Made by a program: the position numbers and the translations under genes
The notes under the pieces: generated by a model
Seen by the model: the letters and a program-made list of their open reading frames with translations, nothing else
Database searches by the model: none
Told to the model about the DNA's origin: nothing
Shown: positions 1-8,710 of the stretch, one piece after another
Layout of the letters: the number at the start of each line of letters is the position of its first letter
Position numbering within the stretch: the first letter of the stretch is position 1
Assembly: GCA_903847405.1 (NCBI GenBank)
Contig: CAINDP010000044.1
Coordinates: 1 to 64,000 of the forward strand
DNA length: 64,000 bases
Direction: 5' to 3'
Source of the DNA: an uncultured Myxococcales bacterium
GTDB taxonomy: Bacteria > Myxococcota_A > UBA9042 > DTJE01

Positions 1-375
1 AGGGCAACCGCACTGGCGCTCCTGACGGCCCTGGCCCTGGGCACCGTGCCACGGCCTGCGGTCGCACGGGACGCGGACCCCTGGACCGGGCCGGACAAGT
101 CGGCGCACCTGGCGGCGGGACTGCTGCTTTCGGGCGCCTCCTACGCCCTGTGGGCCGAACGGCGGGACGGGCGTGGCTGGGGCGCGCTGCTGGGCGTGGG
201 CGTTGGCCTGGGGGCCGGGGCGGGAAAGGAACTGGCCGACCTGGCGGGCCTGGGGCACCCCTCGGCGAAGGATTTCGCCTGGACGGCCCTGGGCACCGTC
301 CTGGGCGTGGGACTGGCGTTGCTGATCGACGTGGCTGCGCGGGGCGCCTCGGAACCGCACCGCGCGACGCGATAG
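1..375 (+). CDS. YfiM/DUF2279-like protein, 5' end cut by window
   Basis: The open frame runs in from base 1 without a stop, so the first codons lie outside the window. The visible N-terminus is an Ala/Leu-rich stretch ending near PAVA, which looks like the end of a signal peptide. The mature part has the pattern DKSAHLAAG near its start, KELADL in the middle and a Gly-rich C-terminal hydrophobic segment. That layout resembles the small YfiM-type envelope proteins (DK..H, then KE..D). Two hydrophobic stretches flank the KE motif. The function of this family is not established. A GTG at 46 could serve as a start but would remove the signal peptide, so I treat the gene as truncated by the window. 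Confidence 0.6.
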   Translation, partial: RATALALLTALALGTVPRPAVARDADPWTGPDKSAHLAAGLLLSGASYALWAERRDGRGWGALLGVGVGLGAGAGKELADLAGLGHPSAKDFAWTALGTVLGVGLALLIDVAARGASEPHRATR

Positions 376-405
376 GTCGCCCGGGTGCCGTCCCGGGGCA
401 ACCGA

Positions 406-434
406 TGGACCCGTTCCCCCATTCCGGCTAGAAT
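406..434 (+). promoter_or_regulatory. Candidate sigma70-type promoter of purC
   Basis: TGGACC at 406-411 and TAGAAT at 429-434 are separated by 17 bp. The predicted start of transcription near 441 leaves a leader of about 23 nt with a GGAGGGAGG-type ribosome binding site. Pattern match only. Confidence 0.45.
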
Positions 435-463
435 CCGCGGGCCCGAGCCTGGAGGGAGGACTC

Positions 464-1354
464 ATGCATCCGATCGTCACCCGGACCGAAATCACGGAAG
501 TGCCCCTGGTATCCCGCGGAAAGGTCCGCGACATCTACGACCTGGGCCAGCACCTGCTGATCGTGTCCACCGACCGCATCTCGGCCTTCGACCACGTGCT
601 GCCCAACGGCATCCCCGACAAGGGGGTGGTGCTGAACATGCTGTCGGACTTCTGGTTCGACCGGACCCACAGCCTGGTCAAGAACCACGTCGTGTCGGTG
701 TCCGTGGACGACCTGCCCCCGGTGCTGCACCGGTATCGCGAAACGCTGGAAGGCCGGTTCACGCTGGCCCGCAAGGCGGCCATGCTGCCCGTGGAATGCA
801 TCGTCCGCGGCTACATCAGCGGGTCGGGCTGGAACGACTATCGCAAGACCGGGACGATCGCCGGCATGCCGCTGCCCGCGGGCCTGGTGGAATCCGATCG
901 GCTGCCCCAGCCGCTGTTCACGCCGTCCACGAAGGCCGAGTCGGGCCACGACGAAAACATCAGCTACGAGCAGTCCGCCGTCCTGCTGGGCCGCCCCCTG
1001 GCCGAGCGGGTGCGCGACGCATCGATCGCGATCTACCGCCACGCGGCCGAGTACGCCCTGACCCGCGGCATCATCATCGCGGACACGAAGTTCGAGTTCG
1101 GCCTGATCGGGGACGACCTGATCCTGGCCGACGAGGTCCTGACGCCGGATTCGTCGCGCTTCTGGCCGGCGGACGCCTACGTGCCCGGCCGGGGGCAGCC
1201 GTCCTTCGACAAGCAGTACGTGCGGGACTACCTGCTGGGGATCAACTGGGACAAGGAGCCGCCGATCCCGACGCTGCCCGACGACGTCGTCGCCGGAACC
1301 GCCGCGAAGTACCGCGAGGCCTACGAGCGCCTCACCGGTAACCCCCTCCCGTAG
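464..1354 (+). CDS. purC: Phosphoribosylaminoimidazole-succinocarboxamide synthase
   Basis: SAICAR synthetase joins CAIR and aspartate using ATP in de novo purine synthesis. The 296-residue product has the family's N-terminal phosphate loop (SRGKVRDIYDLG), the STDRISAFDHVLP motif, and the central ECIVRGYISGSGW segment. The length fits the roughly 300-residue form typical of yeast Ade1 and many bacteria rather than the shorter 240-residue form. The ATG is preceded by a strong GGAGGGAGGA Shine-Dalgarno. No other purine gene is adjacent, so it is a stand-alone gene with its own promoter. Its last 23 bases overlap the 3' end of the convergent hydrolase gene. Confidence 0.95.
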   Translation: MHPIVTRTEITEVPLVSRGKVRDIYDLGQHLLIVSTDRISAFDHVLPNGIPDKGVVLNMLSDFWFDRTHSLVKNHVVSVSVDDLPPVLHRYRETLEGRFTLARKAAMLPVECIVRGYISGSGWNDYRKTGTIAGMPLPAGLVESDRLPQPLFTPSTKAESGHDENISYEQSAVLLGRPLAERVRDASIAIYRHAAEYALTRGIIIADTKFEFGLIGDDLILADEVLTPDSSRFWPADAYVPGRGQPSFDKQYVRDYLLGINWDKEPPIPTLPDDVVAGTAAKYREAYERLTGNPLP

Positions 1355-2261
1355 TCGTCCGGGCCGGCGCGAACGAGTTCGGGTCCACCCGGCGCAGGAA
1401 GGACTCGATCGCGATGTGCAGCTCCCTCGGAAGCTCCATCATCGAGTAGTGGGTGCCCCCCTCCAGGAGGACCAGTTCCGACCCGGGGATGAACTGCTGC
1501 AACCGGCGCCCGACCGAGGGCGGCGTCAGGAAATCCCTGGTGCCTGCCGTGATCAGCGTGGGTACCTGGATCCGGTGCAGGTTCGGTTCCGTGGTGTGCC
1601 GGTCCAGCCGCGCGATCATGCCCAGATACCGATGGAAATCCAGGCTGCTGAACTCCTTGAGGATCGGCCGGAACAGCGGCACCGGTTCCTTGAACACGCC
1701 CGTGCGGGCCAGCAGCATCGGCATCCAGTCGGCCTGGAAGATCGACGGGGCGACGGGCTGCAGCGCGGGCATCACGGCCCGCAGGACCTGGATGGCGCCG
1801 CGGCACAGGGCTTCGGCCCCGGGCAGGTTCAGGACGTCGTGCAACAGGTGCCCGTAATGGCCGTTGATCAGCACCAGGGCCCGGGCCATGCCGGGGTGGC
1901 GAATCGTGTACTCCAGCGCGATCTGGACGCCCATGCTCCAGCCGCCCAGGACGAACCCGCGCAGGCCCTCGGACTCGACCACGGCCTCCATGTCCTCGAC
2001 GTGGTGCGGCAGATCCAGGTCGCGCGGGTCGTGGGGCGTGCCGGACGCGTAGGTCCCCCGGGGATCCCAGGAGGTGATCCGGTAGACCCCCTGGAAGCCT
2101 TCCAGGATGTACTTCCAGCACAGCAGGTTGGCGCCCAGTCCGGGCGCCAGGATCAGGTTGCGAGCACCCCGTCCCGCGACGTAGACCGTGATGGGCGTCC
2201 CGTCGCGTGACAGGACCGTCTTGCGCGTGATGGGGGCTTTGATACTGGCAAGGTCGAACAT
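1332..2261 (-). CDS. Alpha/beta hydrolase
   Basis: A 309-residue alpha/beta-hydrolase-fold protein without a signal peptide, so probably cytoplasmic. Visible features are the oxyanion-side segment LAPGLGANLLCW, the nucleophile elbow GGWSMG with Ser at about residue 109, an acid residue in TAGTRDFL and the C-terminal His in EGGTHYSM. These give a complete Ser-Asp-His triad. The substrate cannot be read from sequence. Its ATG overlaps the stop of the upstream diguanylate cyclase by one base (TGATG), which suggests translational coupling and a common operon with the PhnD-like lipoprotein. The 3' end overlaps convergent purC. Confidence 0.85.
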   Translation of the reverse strand: MFDLASIKAPITRKTVLSRDGTPITVYVAGRGARNLILAPGLGANLLCWKYILEGFQGVYRITSWDPRGTYASGTPHDPRDLDLPHHVEDMEAVVESEGLRGFVLGGWSMGVQIALEYTIRHPGMARALVLINGHYGHLLHDVLNLPGAEALCRGAIQVLRAVMPALQPVAPSIFQADWMPMLLARTGVFKEPVPLFRPILKEFSSLDFHRYLGMIARLDRHTTEPNLHRIQVPTLITAGTRDFLTPPSVGRRLQQFIPGSELVLLEGGTHYSMMELPRELHIAIESFLRRVDPNSFAPARTTTGGGYR

Positions 2262-3613
2262 CAGCCCTCCTTCTGGACGCCGGGATCGTTGGCGACGACC
2301 CGGTTGCGGCCGGCCTGCTTGGCCGCGTACAGAGCGCGATCGGACGCCCGCAGCAGTTCCTCGGCGGACTCGCCGTCCATCGGGAACGTGGCGACGCCGA
2401 TGCTGACCGTCAGCCGCCCTTCCGGCTGGTGCTCCTCGCCGGCGAAGGGCGTTTCCTCGAAGCGCTGGCGCAGTTCCTCGGCGACCTCCAGTCCGGCATC
2501 CTTTCCCGAGTCCAGCAGGATGACCGCGAACTCCTCGCCGCCGTAGCGGCAGGGAACGTCGGTCGCCCGCAGCCGGGCGCGCAGGATTTCGCCGATGCGG
2601 CGCAGGATGTCGTCGCCCGCCGGGTGGCCGCAGTGGTCGTTGTAGTCCTTGAAGTGATCCACGTCGAGCATCAGCAGGGTCAACGGCGCGGACAGGCGCG
2701 CGCTGCGGCGCAGTTCCGCGCGGAGGGTCGCGTCGAAGTGGCGGAAGTTGAACAGGCCCGTCAGCCCGTCGGTCGTCGCGAGGTGCTGCAGGCGATCGTT
2801 GACGTCGCACAGGCGGCGGTTGGATTCCGTCAACTCCGAGGTGCGCGAACGCACCTGGTCCTCGAGGTTGCGGGTGTTGCGCTCCAGCGTGTCCGCCATC
2901 TGGTTGAAGGTGTTCCCCAGCCGTGCAATTTCGTCGTGCCCGATGACGTCGGCCCGGATCGAGAGATCCCCTTCGGCGAGGCCCGCGGCCGCCTGGGTCA
3001 GGCGCCCCAGGGGGCGGACGATCTGCCCGTCCAGGACCGCAGCCGCCAGGGCCGCAGCGACCAGCGTCACCAGGAGGATCGATGCGACGCTGCCGATCAG
3101 CGTGCGGAACAGCGCCGACGTCAGGCGGTCCAGGCCGAAGCCCGCGATGATCGTACCCCATCGGATCCCGTGCTCGTCGGGCACCCGGGTCTGGACGGGG
3201 AGGCTGACCAGCAGGGTTTCCCCCTCTTCATCGCGCACGGTGCGTACCACCGACAGGTCCCGGGCCGCGGCTTCCTTCGCGAAGGCGTCGTTCAGGGTGG
3301 ACCCGTACAGCGACTGGCGGGAGTGGGCCAGCACGCGCAGATCGGTGTCCACGATGGCGACGTACCGGATGTCCAGGGCGTCCAGGTTCTGCTCGATCAG
3401 CGCGGCCAGTTGCTGGTCCAGGGCGTCGATGCGGTTGCTGGCCATCGGACCCACGGTCGCCACGCCCAGGACGTCCAGGAAGGTGCGGGCGCGCAGCTGG
3501 ACCTCGCCGAGGACCTGCTGGCGCTGGACGGCCAGCATCACGGCCCCCAGACCGAGGTTCGCGGCCAGGATGAGGCCGACGCCCAGCAGCAGCACGCGTG
3601 TCCGGAGGGTCAT
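2261..3613 (-). CDS. Membrane diguanylate cyclase with HAMP and GGDEF domains
   Basis: A 450-residue protein with an N-terminal membrane helix (from about residue 7), a periplasmic sensing region of about 150 residues, a second helix, a HAMP linker (GQIVRPLGRLTQAAAGLA) and a C-terminal GGDEF domain. The catalytic signature is intact as RYGGEEFAVIL, with the upstream DGLTGLFNFRHF and LDVDHFKDYND motifs, so it should make cyclic di-GMP. The start codon overlaps the stop of the preceding PhnD-like gene in an ATGA arrangement. Known partner systems pair periplasmic binding proteins with membrane cyclases. I infer that the lipoprotein next door supplies or tunes the input signal. Confidence 0.9.
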   Translation of the reverse strand: MTLRTRVLLLGVGLILAANLGLGAVMLAVQRQQVLGEVQLRARTFLDVLGVATVGPMASNRIDALDQQLAALIEQNLDALDIRYVAIVDTDLRVLAHSRQSLYGSTLNDAFAKEAAARDLSVVRTVRDEEGETLLVSLPVQTRVPDEHGIRWGTIIAGFGLDRLTSALFRTLIGSVASILLVTLVAAALAAAVLDGQIVRPLGRLTQAAAGLAEGDLSIRADVIGHDEIARLGNTFNQMADTLERNTRNLEDQVRSRTSELTESNRRLCDVNDRLQHLATTDGLTGLFNFRHFDATLRAELRRSARLSAPLTLLMLDVDHFKDYNDHCGHPAGDDILRRIGEILRARLRATDVPCRYGGEEFAVILLDSGKDAGLEVAEELRQRFEETPFAGEEHQPEGRLTVSIGVATFPMDGESAEELLRASDRALYAAKQAGRNRVVANDPGVQKEG

Positions 3614-4578
3614 GGCGTCCCCCCCGCGAACCGGCCCACCTGCCGGACCACCTCCCGCACCTGGTCGTAGAACGCGTCGGTACTGGGCACGAACCCGCCG
3701 AGCCCTTCGCCGAACGACAGGGCGGCCCGTCCCTCGGCGGTGGTCGAGTTCAGCGAGGCCAGGGCGTCGATGATGGCGCGGGCCTGGGAGGGTTCGATGT
3801 CCGGCCGCACGACGACGGCGTCGTGGGGGATGCGGCCCGCGATTCCCAGGATGGCCAGGGCGCCGACGTCGAGGCCGTCGCGGCGGGCCCCTTCGAGGGC
3901 GCCGGGGTAGGTGGCCCCTGCGGTCGCCCTGCCGTCGATGACCGCCTCGATCACCGCCCGGTGGTTCCCCAGGAACAGGACGTCGGAAAGGCTGCGGAAG
4001 GGATCGACCGAAAGTTCCGACAGGCGGGCCACGGGGAACAGCCAGCCCGACGCGGAGGTCTGGTCCACGAAGGCCACCGAGTGGCCGACCAGTTGTCGCA
4101 GGCCGGTCAGGCCCGAGTCCTTCCGGGTGACCAGGTACGAGGAATAGAGGACGGTCCCGTCGAAGACCAGGGTCAGCCGGGCGGTGAGGCATGGGTCCCG
4201 GTTCCGCGCCTTCACGTACTCCAGGGGCGGCAGCATGGCGACTTCCAGGAGCCCGTTGGCCATCCCCTCGTCGATTTCGTCGTAGCGGTCCAGGAGGATG
4301 ATTTCGACGGGCAGGGCCAGCCGGCGCGACAGCGCATTGGCAAGGGCCTCGTGTCCCAGGGTCCGCGGGGTGCCGTGGCTGGGCACCCCGATGCGAAGCC
4401 GGGGCGCCACGACCGTTCCGGGCAGGCATCCGGGGGCAAGGCTGGCCGCCGATGCGGACGGTTTCGGGGGTGGCAGCCTGGCGGGCGGGGCGCAGGAGGT
4501 GACGGCAACGGCCAGAAGTGCGACGGGCACCCAGGCATGACGGGCGACACGGGCATGGCGGGGATCAGCGAACCGCAT
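3610..4578 (-). CDS. PhnD-like periplasmic binding lipoprotein
   Basis: A 322-residue protein with a lipoprotein signal (hydrophobic run ending in AVAVTSC) followed by a Pro-rich spacer and a phosphate/phosphonate-type solute-binding domain. Family-like motifs include RIGVPSHGTPRTLGHEAL near the start of the mature domain, LPPLEYVKA, and a central segment SVAFVDQTSASGWLFP that matches the conserved ligand-binding loop of PhnD-type proteins. No ABC permease or ATPase gene is adjacent, so it is unlikely to be a transporter subunit. It is the first gene of an overlapping operon with a GGDEF cyclase, pointing to a sensory role. I chose the ATG at 4578, which has a GAGGGG site about ten bases upstream; earlier in-frame ATGs exist at 4599 and 4629. 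Confidence 0.8.
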   Translation of the reverse strand: MRFADPRHARVARHAWVPVALLAVAVTSCAPPARLPPPKPSASAASLAPGCLPGTVVAPRLRIGVPSHGTPRTLGHEALANALSRRLALPVEIILLDRYDEIDEGMANGLLEVAMLPPLEYVKARNRDPCLTARLTLVFDGTVLYSSYLVTRKDSGLTGLRQLVGHSVAFVDQTSASGWLFPVARLSELSVDPFRSLSDVLFLGNHRAVIEAVIDGRATAGATYPGALEGARRDGLDVGALAILGIAGRIPHDAVVVRPDIEPSQARAIIDALASLNSTTAEGRAALSFGEGLGGFVPSTDAFYDQVREVVRQVGRFAGGTP

Positions 4579-4635
4579 GTGGGATTCGTCCCCTCGCATG
4601 TCCTCTCCGGACTCGCTGGCAGAGCGCACGCGCCG

Positions 4636-4664
4636 AGTCTAGGGAATGGGCGCCGTGTTGGCAA
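4636..4664 (-). promoter_or_regulatory. Candidate promoter of the PhnD-GGDEF operon
   Basis: Read on the minus strand, TTGCCA (4664-4659) is followed after 17 bp by TAGACT (4641-4636). It points towards the lipoprotein start at 4578 with a leader of about 50 nt. The same TAGACT box recurs upstream of other genes here. Confidence 0.5.
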
Positions 4665-4714
4665 CGGGTATATCGCCTCCCGAAGGATTCGGATCGCGCG
4701 CTCGCGCACACTGC

Positions 4715-4742
4715 TTGACTCTATCGGGCACCGCGGTACCCT
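4715..4742 (+). promoter_or_regulatory. Candidate promoter of the kor operon
   Basis: TTGACT at 4715-4720 and TACCCT at 4737-4742 are spaced by 16 bp, upstream of the P-loop gene at 4770. It is divergent from the promoter at 4636-4664. Confidence 0.4.
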
Positions 4743-4769
4743 GTGCGGGCTTCGAGGGGCGGGCCCGGA

Positions 4770-5489
4770 ATGTTCGAACGCCGGATCACGATCGTCGTCG
4801 GCCACTTCGGCAGCGGCAAGACCGAGATCGCGGTCAACGGCGCCGTGCGTCTGGCCGCAGGGGGCACCCCCGTCGCCCTGGTGGACATCGACGTGGTCAA
4901 GCCCTACTTCCGGACCCGCGAGGCCCGGGACCTGCTGTCGGATCTGGGGGTGGAACTGGTGGCCCCGGCCGGGGAAAACGCGACGGCCGACCTGCCGATC
5001 GTGCTGCCCCGGGTGCGGACGCTGTGCCGGGACACCTCGCGGAAGGTGGTCGTGGATGCAGGGGGGGACGACACCGGCGCGCGGGTGCTGGGGTCGCTGT
5101 CCGACGTCCTGGCCGGCCAGGCGCCGGACCTTCTGCTGGTCCTGAACTTCCGACGTCCGTTCACGCCGGACGTGCCCTCGGCGGTGGCGATGGCGCGGGA
5201 CATCGAGGCCGCGGCACGGCTGAAGGTCACGGGCATCGTGGCCAACACGCACCTGATGGCGGAAACGACCGCGGACGTGATCCTGGACGGCTTGCGGATG
5301 GCGCGCGAAACCGCCGACATGCTGGGCGTCGACGTGCGGGCAGTGGCGGTCGAGGAAGGGCTGGATCGGGAGATCGCCGCCGCGGCTCCAGGGGTGGAAG
5401 TGTTCCCGTTGAAGCGCATCGTGCAGCCGCCGGTCGGACCGATGAACCTGAAGGTTCCCCGAACCGGACCGCTGTTCGTGGTGAGGTAG
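4770..5489 (+). CDS. P-loop (MinD/CobQ-type) ATPase linked to kor genes
   Basis: A 239-residue cytoplasmic P-loop protein. The nucleotide-binding loop GHFGSGKTE lies at about residues 10-18, followed by VDIDVVKPYF and a Walker-B-like VVVDAGGDDTGA, the order seen in SIMIBI-class ATPases such as MinD and CooC. No cysteine cluster motif is present in this polypeptide. It is the first gene of the 2-oxoacid oxidoreductase operon, ending 11 bases before the ferredoxin subunit gene. A role in iron-sulfur loading, assembly or regulation of the oxidoreductase is possible, but this is inference from position. The ATG at 4770 is preferred over an upstream in-frame start at 4743 because homology to the family begins just after it. 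Confidence 0.7.
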   Translation: MFERRITIVVGHFGSGKTEIAVNGAVRLAAGGTPVALVDIDVVKPYFRTREARDLLSDLGVELVAPAGENATADLPIVLPRVRTLCRDTSRKVVVDAGGDDTGARVLGSLSDVLAGQAPDLLLVLNFRRPFTPDVPSAVAMARDIEAAARLKVTGIVANTHLMAETTADVILDGLRMARETADMLGVDVRAVAVEEGLDREIAAAAPGVEVFPLKRIVQPPVGPMNLKVPRTGPLFVVR

Positions 5490-5500
5490 GGAGGTGCAAC

Positions 5501-5734
5501 GTGCCCCGGATCGCGATTGACAGGGACCGGTGCAAGGGCTGCGAACTGTGCGTGAAGGCCTGTCCGCAGCAGGTCCTGGGCATGACGAAGGAACTGAATG
5601 CCAAGGGCTACTTCTTCGCCGGCGTGACCGAGCAGAAACGCTGCATCGGCTGCCGGATCTGCTGCATCACGTGCCCGGACGTCGCCATTTCGATGAGCGT
5701 CAACGGCACCATGGTCCACTACTTCCGCTACTGA
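5501..5734 (+). CDS. korD: 2-oxoacid:ferredoxin oxidoreductase, delta (ferredoxin) subunit
   Basis: A 77-residue 2[4Fe-4S] ferredoxin subunit. It carries two CxxCxxCxxxCP-type clusters (CKGCELCVKACP and CIGCRICCITCP), the arrangement used by the delta subunit to pass electrons from the catalytic subunits to soluble ferredoxin. It starts with GTG at 5501 behind a GGGAGGTG ribosome site. Its stop lies eight bases before korA. The subunit order delta-alpha-beta-gamma is common for Kor/Vor enzymes in anaerobes. Confidence 0.9.
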   Translation: MPRIAIDRDRCKGCELCVKACPQQVLGMTKELNAKGYFFAGVTEQKRCIGCRICCITCPDVAISMSVNGTMVHYFRY

Positions 5735-5742
5735 GGATTCCG

Positions 5743-6823
5743 ATGGCGAAGAAGCTGATGAAGGGCTGCGAGGCGATCGGCGAGGCGGCCATCCGGGCGG
5801 GCTGCAAGCTGTTCTTCGGATACCCGATCACCCCCCAGAACGAAATCCCCGAGTACCTGTCCCATCGCCTGCCGCAGGTCGGCGGGACGTTCGTGCAGGC
5901 CGAATCCGAAGTGGGCGCCTCCAACATGATCTACGGCGCCGCCGGTGCGGGCGAGCGCGTGTTCACGTCGTCGTCGTCGCCCGGGATCAGCCTGATGCAG
6001 GAGGCGGTGTCGTACCTGGCCGGGGCCGAACTGCCCGTGGTCATTGTGAACATCATGCGCGCCGGGCCGGGGCTGGGCGGGATCCTGCCGTCGCAGGCCG
6101 ACTACTTCCAGGCGACCAAGGGCGGGGGGCACGGCGATTTCAACACGCTGGTGCTGGCGCCGTGGTCGGTGCAGGAAGCGGCCGACCTGGTGGCGGACGC
6201 CTTCGACCTGGCGGACTACTACCGCAACCCGGTCTACGTCCTGGGGGACGGCCTCATCGGCCAGATGATGGAGCCCGTGGAGTTCCGCGAGGACCGGAAG
6301 CCCTTGAAGGACCTGGCGGCCAAGACCTGGGCGTCCACCGGCTGGAAGGGGGACCGTCCCCGGGCCGTGATCAACAGCCTGTACCTGGACGCGGACACGC
6401 TGGAGCAGCACAACCGCGACCTGCAGGCCAAGTACGCCACGATTCGCCGGGACGAGGTGCGGTGGCAGGGATACGGGCTGGACGGGGACTACGACGTGCT
6501 GATCGTGGCCTACGGCACGGTCGCCCGGGTCTGCCTGACCGCGATGGAAGAACTGCGGGAACAGGGGATCAAGGCGGCCATCCTGCGCCCGATCTCGCTG
6601 TATCCGTTCCCCTACGACGCGGTGCGCCAGGCCTCGGCGCGGGCCCGGGCGGTCCTGGTGGTCGAACTGTCTGCCGGCCAGATGATCCAGGACGTGCAAC
6701 TGGCGGTGGCGGAAACCCGTCCGATCCACTTCCACGGCCGCACCGGCGGCAACCTGGTTTCGCCGGACGAGGCGGCCGCCAAGGTCCGCGAGGTACTGGA
6801 CGGCCGGTCCCAGGAGGTGCGGA

Positions 6824-6831
<8 letters not shown>
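5743..6831 (+). CDS. korA: 2-oxoacid:ferredoxin oxidoreductase, alpha subunit (VorB/KorA type)
   Basis: A 362-residue alpha subunit of a thiamine-diphosphate-dependent 2-oxoacid oxidoreductase, which converts a 2-oxoacid and CoA to acyl-CoA, CO2 and reduced ferredoxin. The N-terminus KGCEAIGEAAIRAG followed by FFGYPITPQNEIPEYL and ESEVGASNMIYGAAGAG is typical of the branched-chain (VorB-annotated) and 2-oxoglutarate (KorA) group. Later segments IMRAGPGLGG and LRPISLYPFP match domain II. The substrate cannot be fixed between branched-chain 2-oxoacids and 2-oxoglutarate. The gene overlaps korB by eight bases. Confidence 0.9.
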
Positions 6832-7600
<769 letters not shown>

Positions 7601-7632
7601 GGCGGGGGGCAGCCCCAAGAGAGAGAAAACCG

Positions 7633-8226
7633 ATGCAGCACGACATGATCATCGCCGGGTTCGGAGGGCAGGGCGCCCTGCTGATCGGCAAGATGCTGGC
7701 CTATGCCGGGATGCACCAGGGCAAGGAGGTCAGTTGGCTTCCGTCCTACGGCCCGGAGATGCGCGGCGGCACGGCGAACTGCACGGTTGTCATTTCCGAC
7801 AAGCCCGTCGGTTCGCCGGTCATCAAGTCCCCCCGGGCGCTGCTGGCCCTGAACCTGCCGTCCCTGGACAAGTTCGAGGACAGCGTGCGCCCCGGCGGCG
7901 TGATCCTGGTGAACACCTCGCTGGTCAACCGCCCGGTGCGGCGCACGGACCTGCGGGTGGTTTCCGTGGCGGCCAACGACATCGCCAACAGCCTGGGCAA
8001 TCCGCGGGGCGCCAACATGGTGGCACTGGGCGCCTTCGTCGGTGCGACGGGCGTGGTGGACCTGCGGGAAGTCGAGGCCCTGGTGCGCGACACCTTCGCC
8101 CGCAAGCCGGCGCTGGTCGAGGTGAACCTGAAGGCGCTGCACGCGGGCTTCGAGGCGGCGGGCGAGCAGGTGAAGGAAGCTGCGGTGACGCCAGGGAGTG
8201 CCGGTCCGAACACGGCGGCGGAGTGA
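7633..8226 (+). CDS. korC: 2-oxoacid:ferredoxin oxidoreductase, gamma subunit
   Basis: A 197-residue gamma subunit. The N-terminal glycine-rich GFGGQGALLIGKMLA and the SYGPEMRGGTANC motif are hallmarks of the family, as is the late NMVALGAFVG segment. It supplies the domain that contacts CoA and completes the alpha-beta-gamma-delta complex encoded in order here. Its stop is four bases before the NuoE-like gene, so the NADH module is clearly in the same transcript. Confidence 0.92.
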   Translation: MQHDMIIAGFGGQGALLIGKMLAYAGMHQGKEVSWLPSYGPEMRGGTANCTVVISDKPVGSPVIKSPRALLALNLPSLDKFEDSVRPGGVILVNTSLVNRPVRRTDLRVVSVAANDIANSLGNPRGANMVALGAFVGATGVVDLREVEALVRDTFARKPALVEVNLKALHAGFEAAGEQVKEAAVTPGSAGPNTAAE

Positions 8227-8230
8227 ACCG

Positions 8231-8707
8231 ATGAGCGAGCATGCGTGCGTGGATTTCAAGCCCGTGGACGCGATCCTGTCGCGGTACCCCCGGGAGGAAC
8301 CGTCCCTGATCCAGGTCCTGCAGGACGTCCAGCGGGCCTACAACTACCTGCCCTGCGACGTGCTGACCCGCGTCGCGGGCGAACTGGGCGTGCCGCTGGC
8401 CAAGGTCTTCAGCGTGGCGACGTTCTACAAGGCGTTCGCGCTGACGCCCCAGGGCAGGACGATCATCAAGGTCTGCACGGGGACGGCCTGCCACATCCGG
8501 GGGGCGCCTCAGTTGATCGAGGAGGTCCAGCGGCGGCTGGGAATCGGGCCCGGCGGCACGACCGAGGACATGGCGTTCACCCTGCAGACCGTGAACTGCG
8601 TGGGCGCCTGCGCGATGGCGCCCGTGGTCATCGTGGGCGAAAAGTACGTGGGCGCGGCCAAGGCGACGACGCTGGCGACGCACCTGGTCCAGGGCGGGGG
8701 AGAGTAG
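8231..8707 (+). CDS. NuoE/HndA-like [2Fe-2S] subunit
   Basis: A 158-residue 24-kDa-type subunit (NuoE, HydC, HndA). The N-terminal helical bundle with YPREEPSLIQVLQDVQ is followed by a thioredoxin-like domain with the four ligands of a [2Fe-2S] cluster: CTGTAC (C-x4-C) and CVGAC (C-x3-C). It would relay electrons to or from the NuoF-like flavoprotein encoded three bases downstream. The ATG at 8231 is chosen over one at 8198 because it follows the korC stop and starts at the family's N-terminus. Confidence 0.9.
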   Translation: MSEHACVDFKPVDAILSRYPREEPSLIQVLQDVQRAYNYLPCDVLTRVAGELGVPLAKVFSVATFYKAFALTPQGRTIIKVCTGTACHIRGAPQLIEEVQRRLGIGPGGTTEDMAFTLQTVNCVGACAMAPVVIVGEKYVGAAKATTLATHLVQGGGE

Positions 8708-8710
8708 GCG

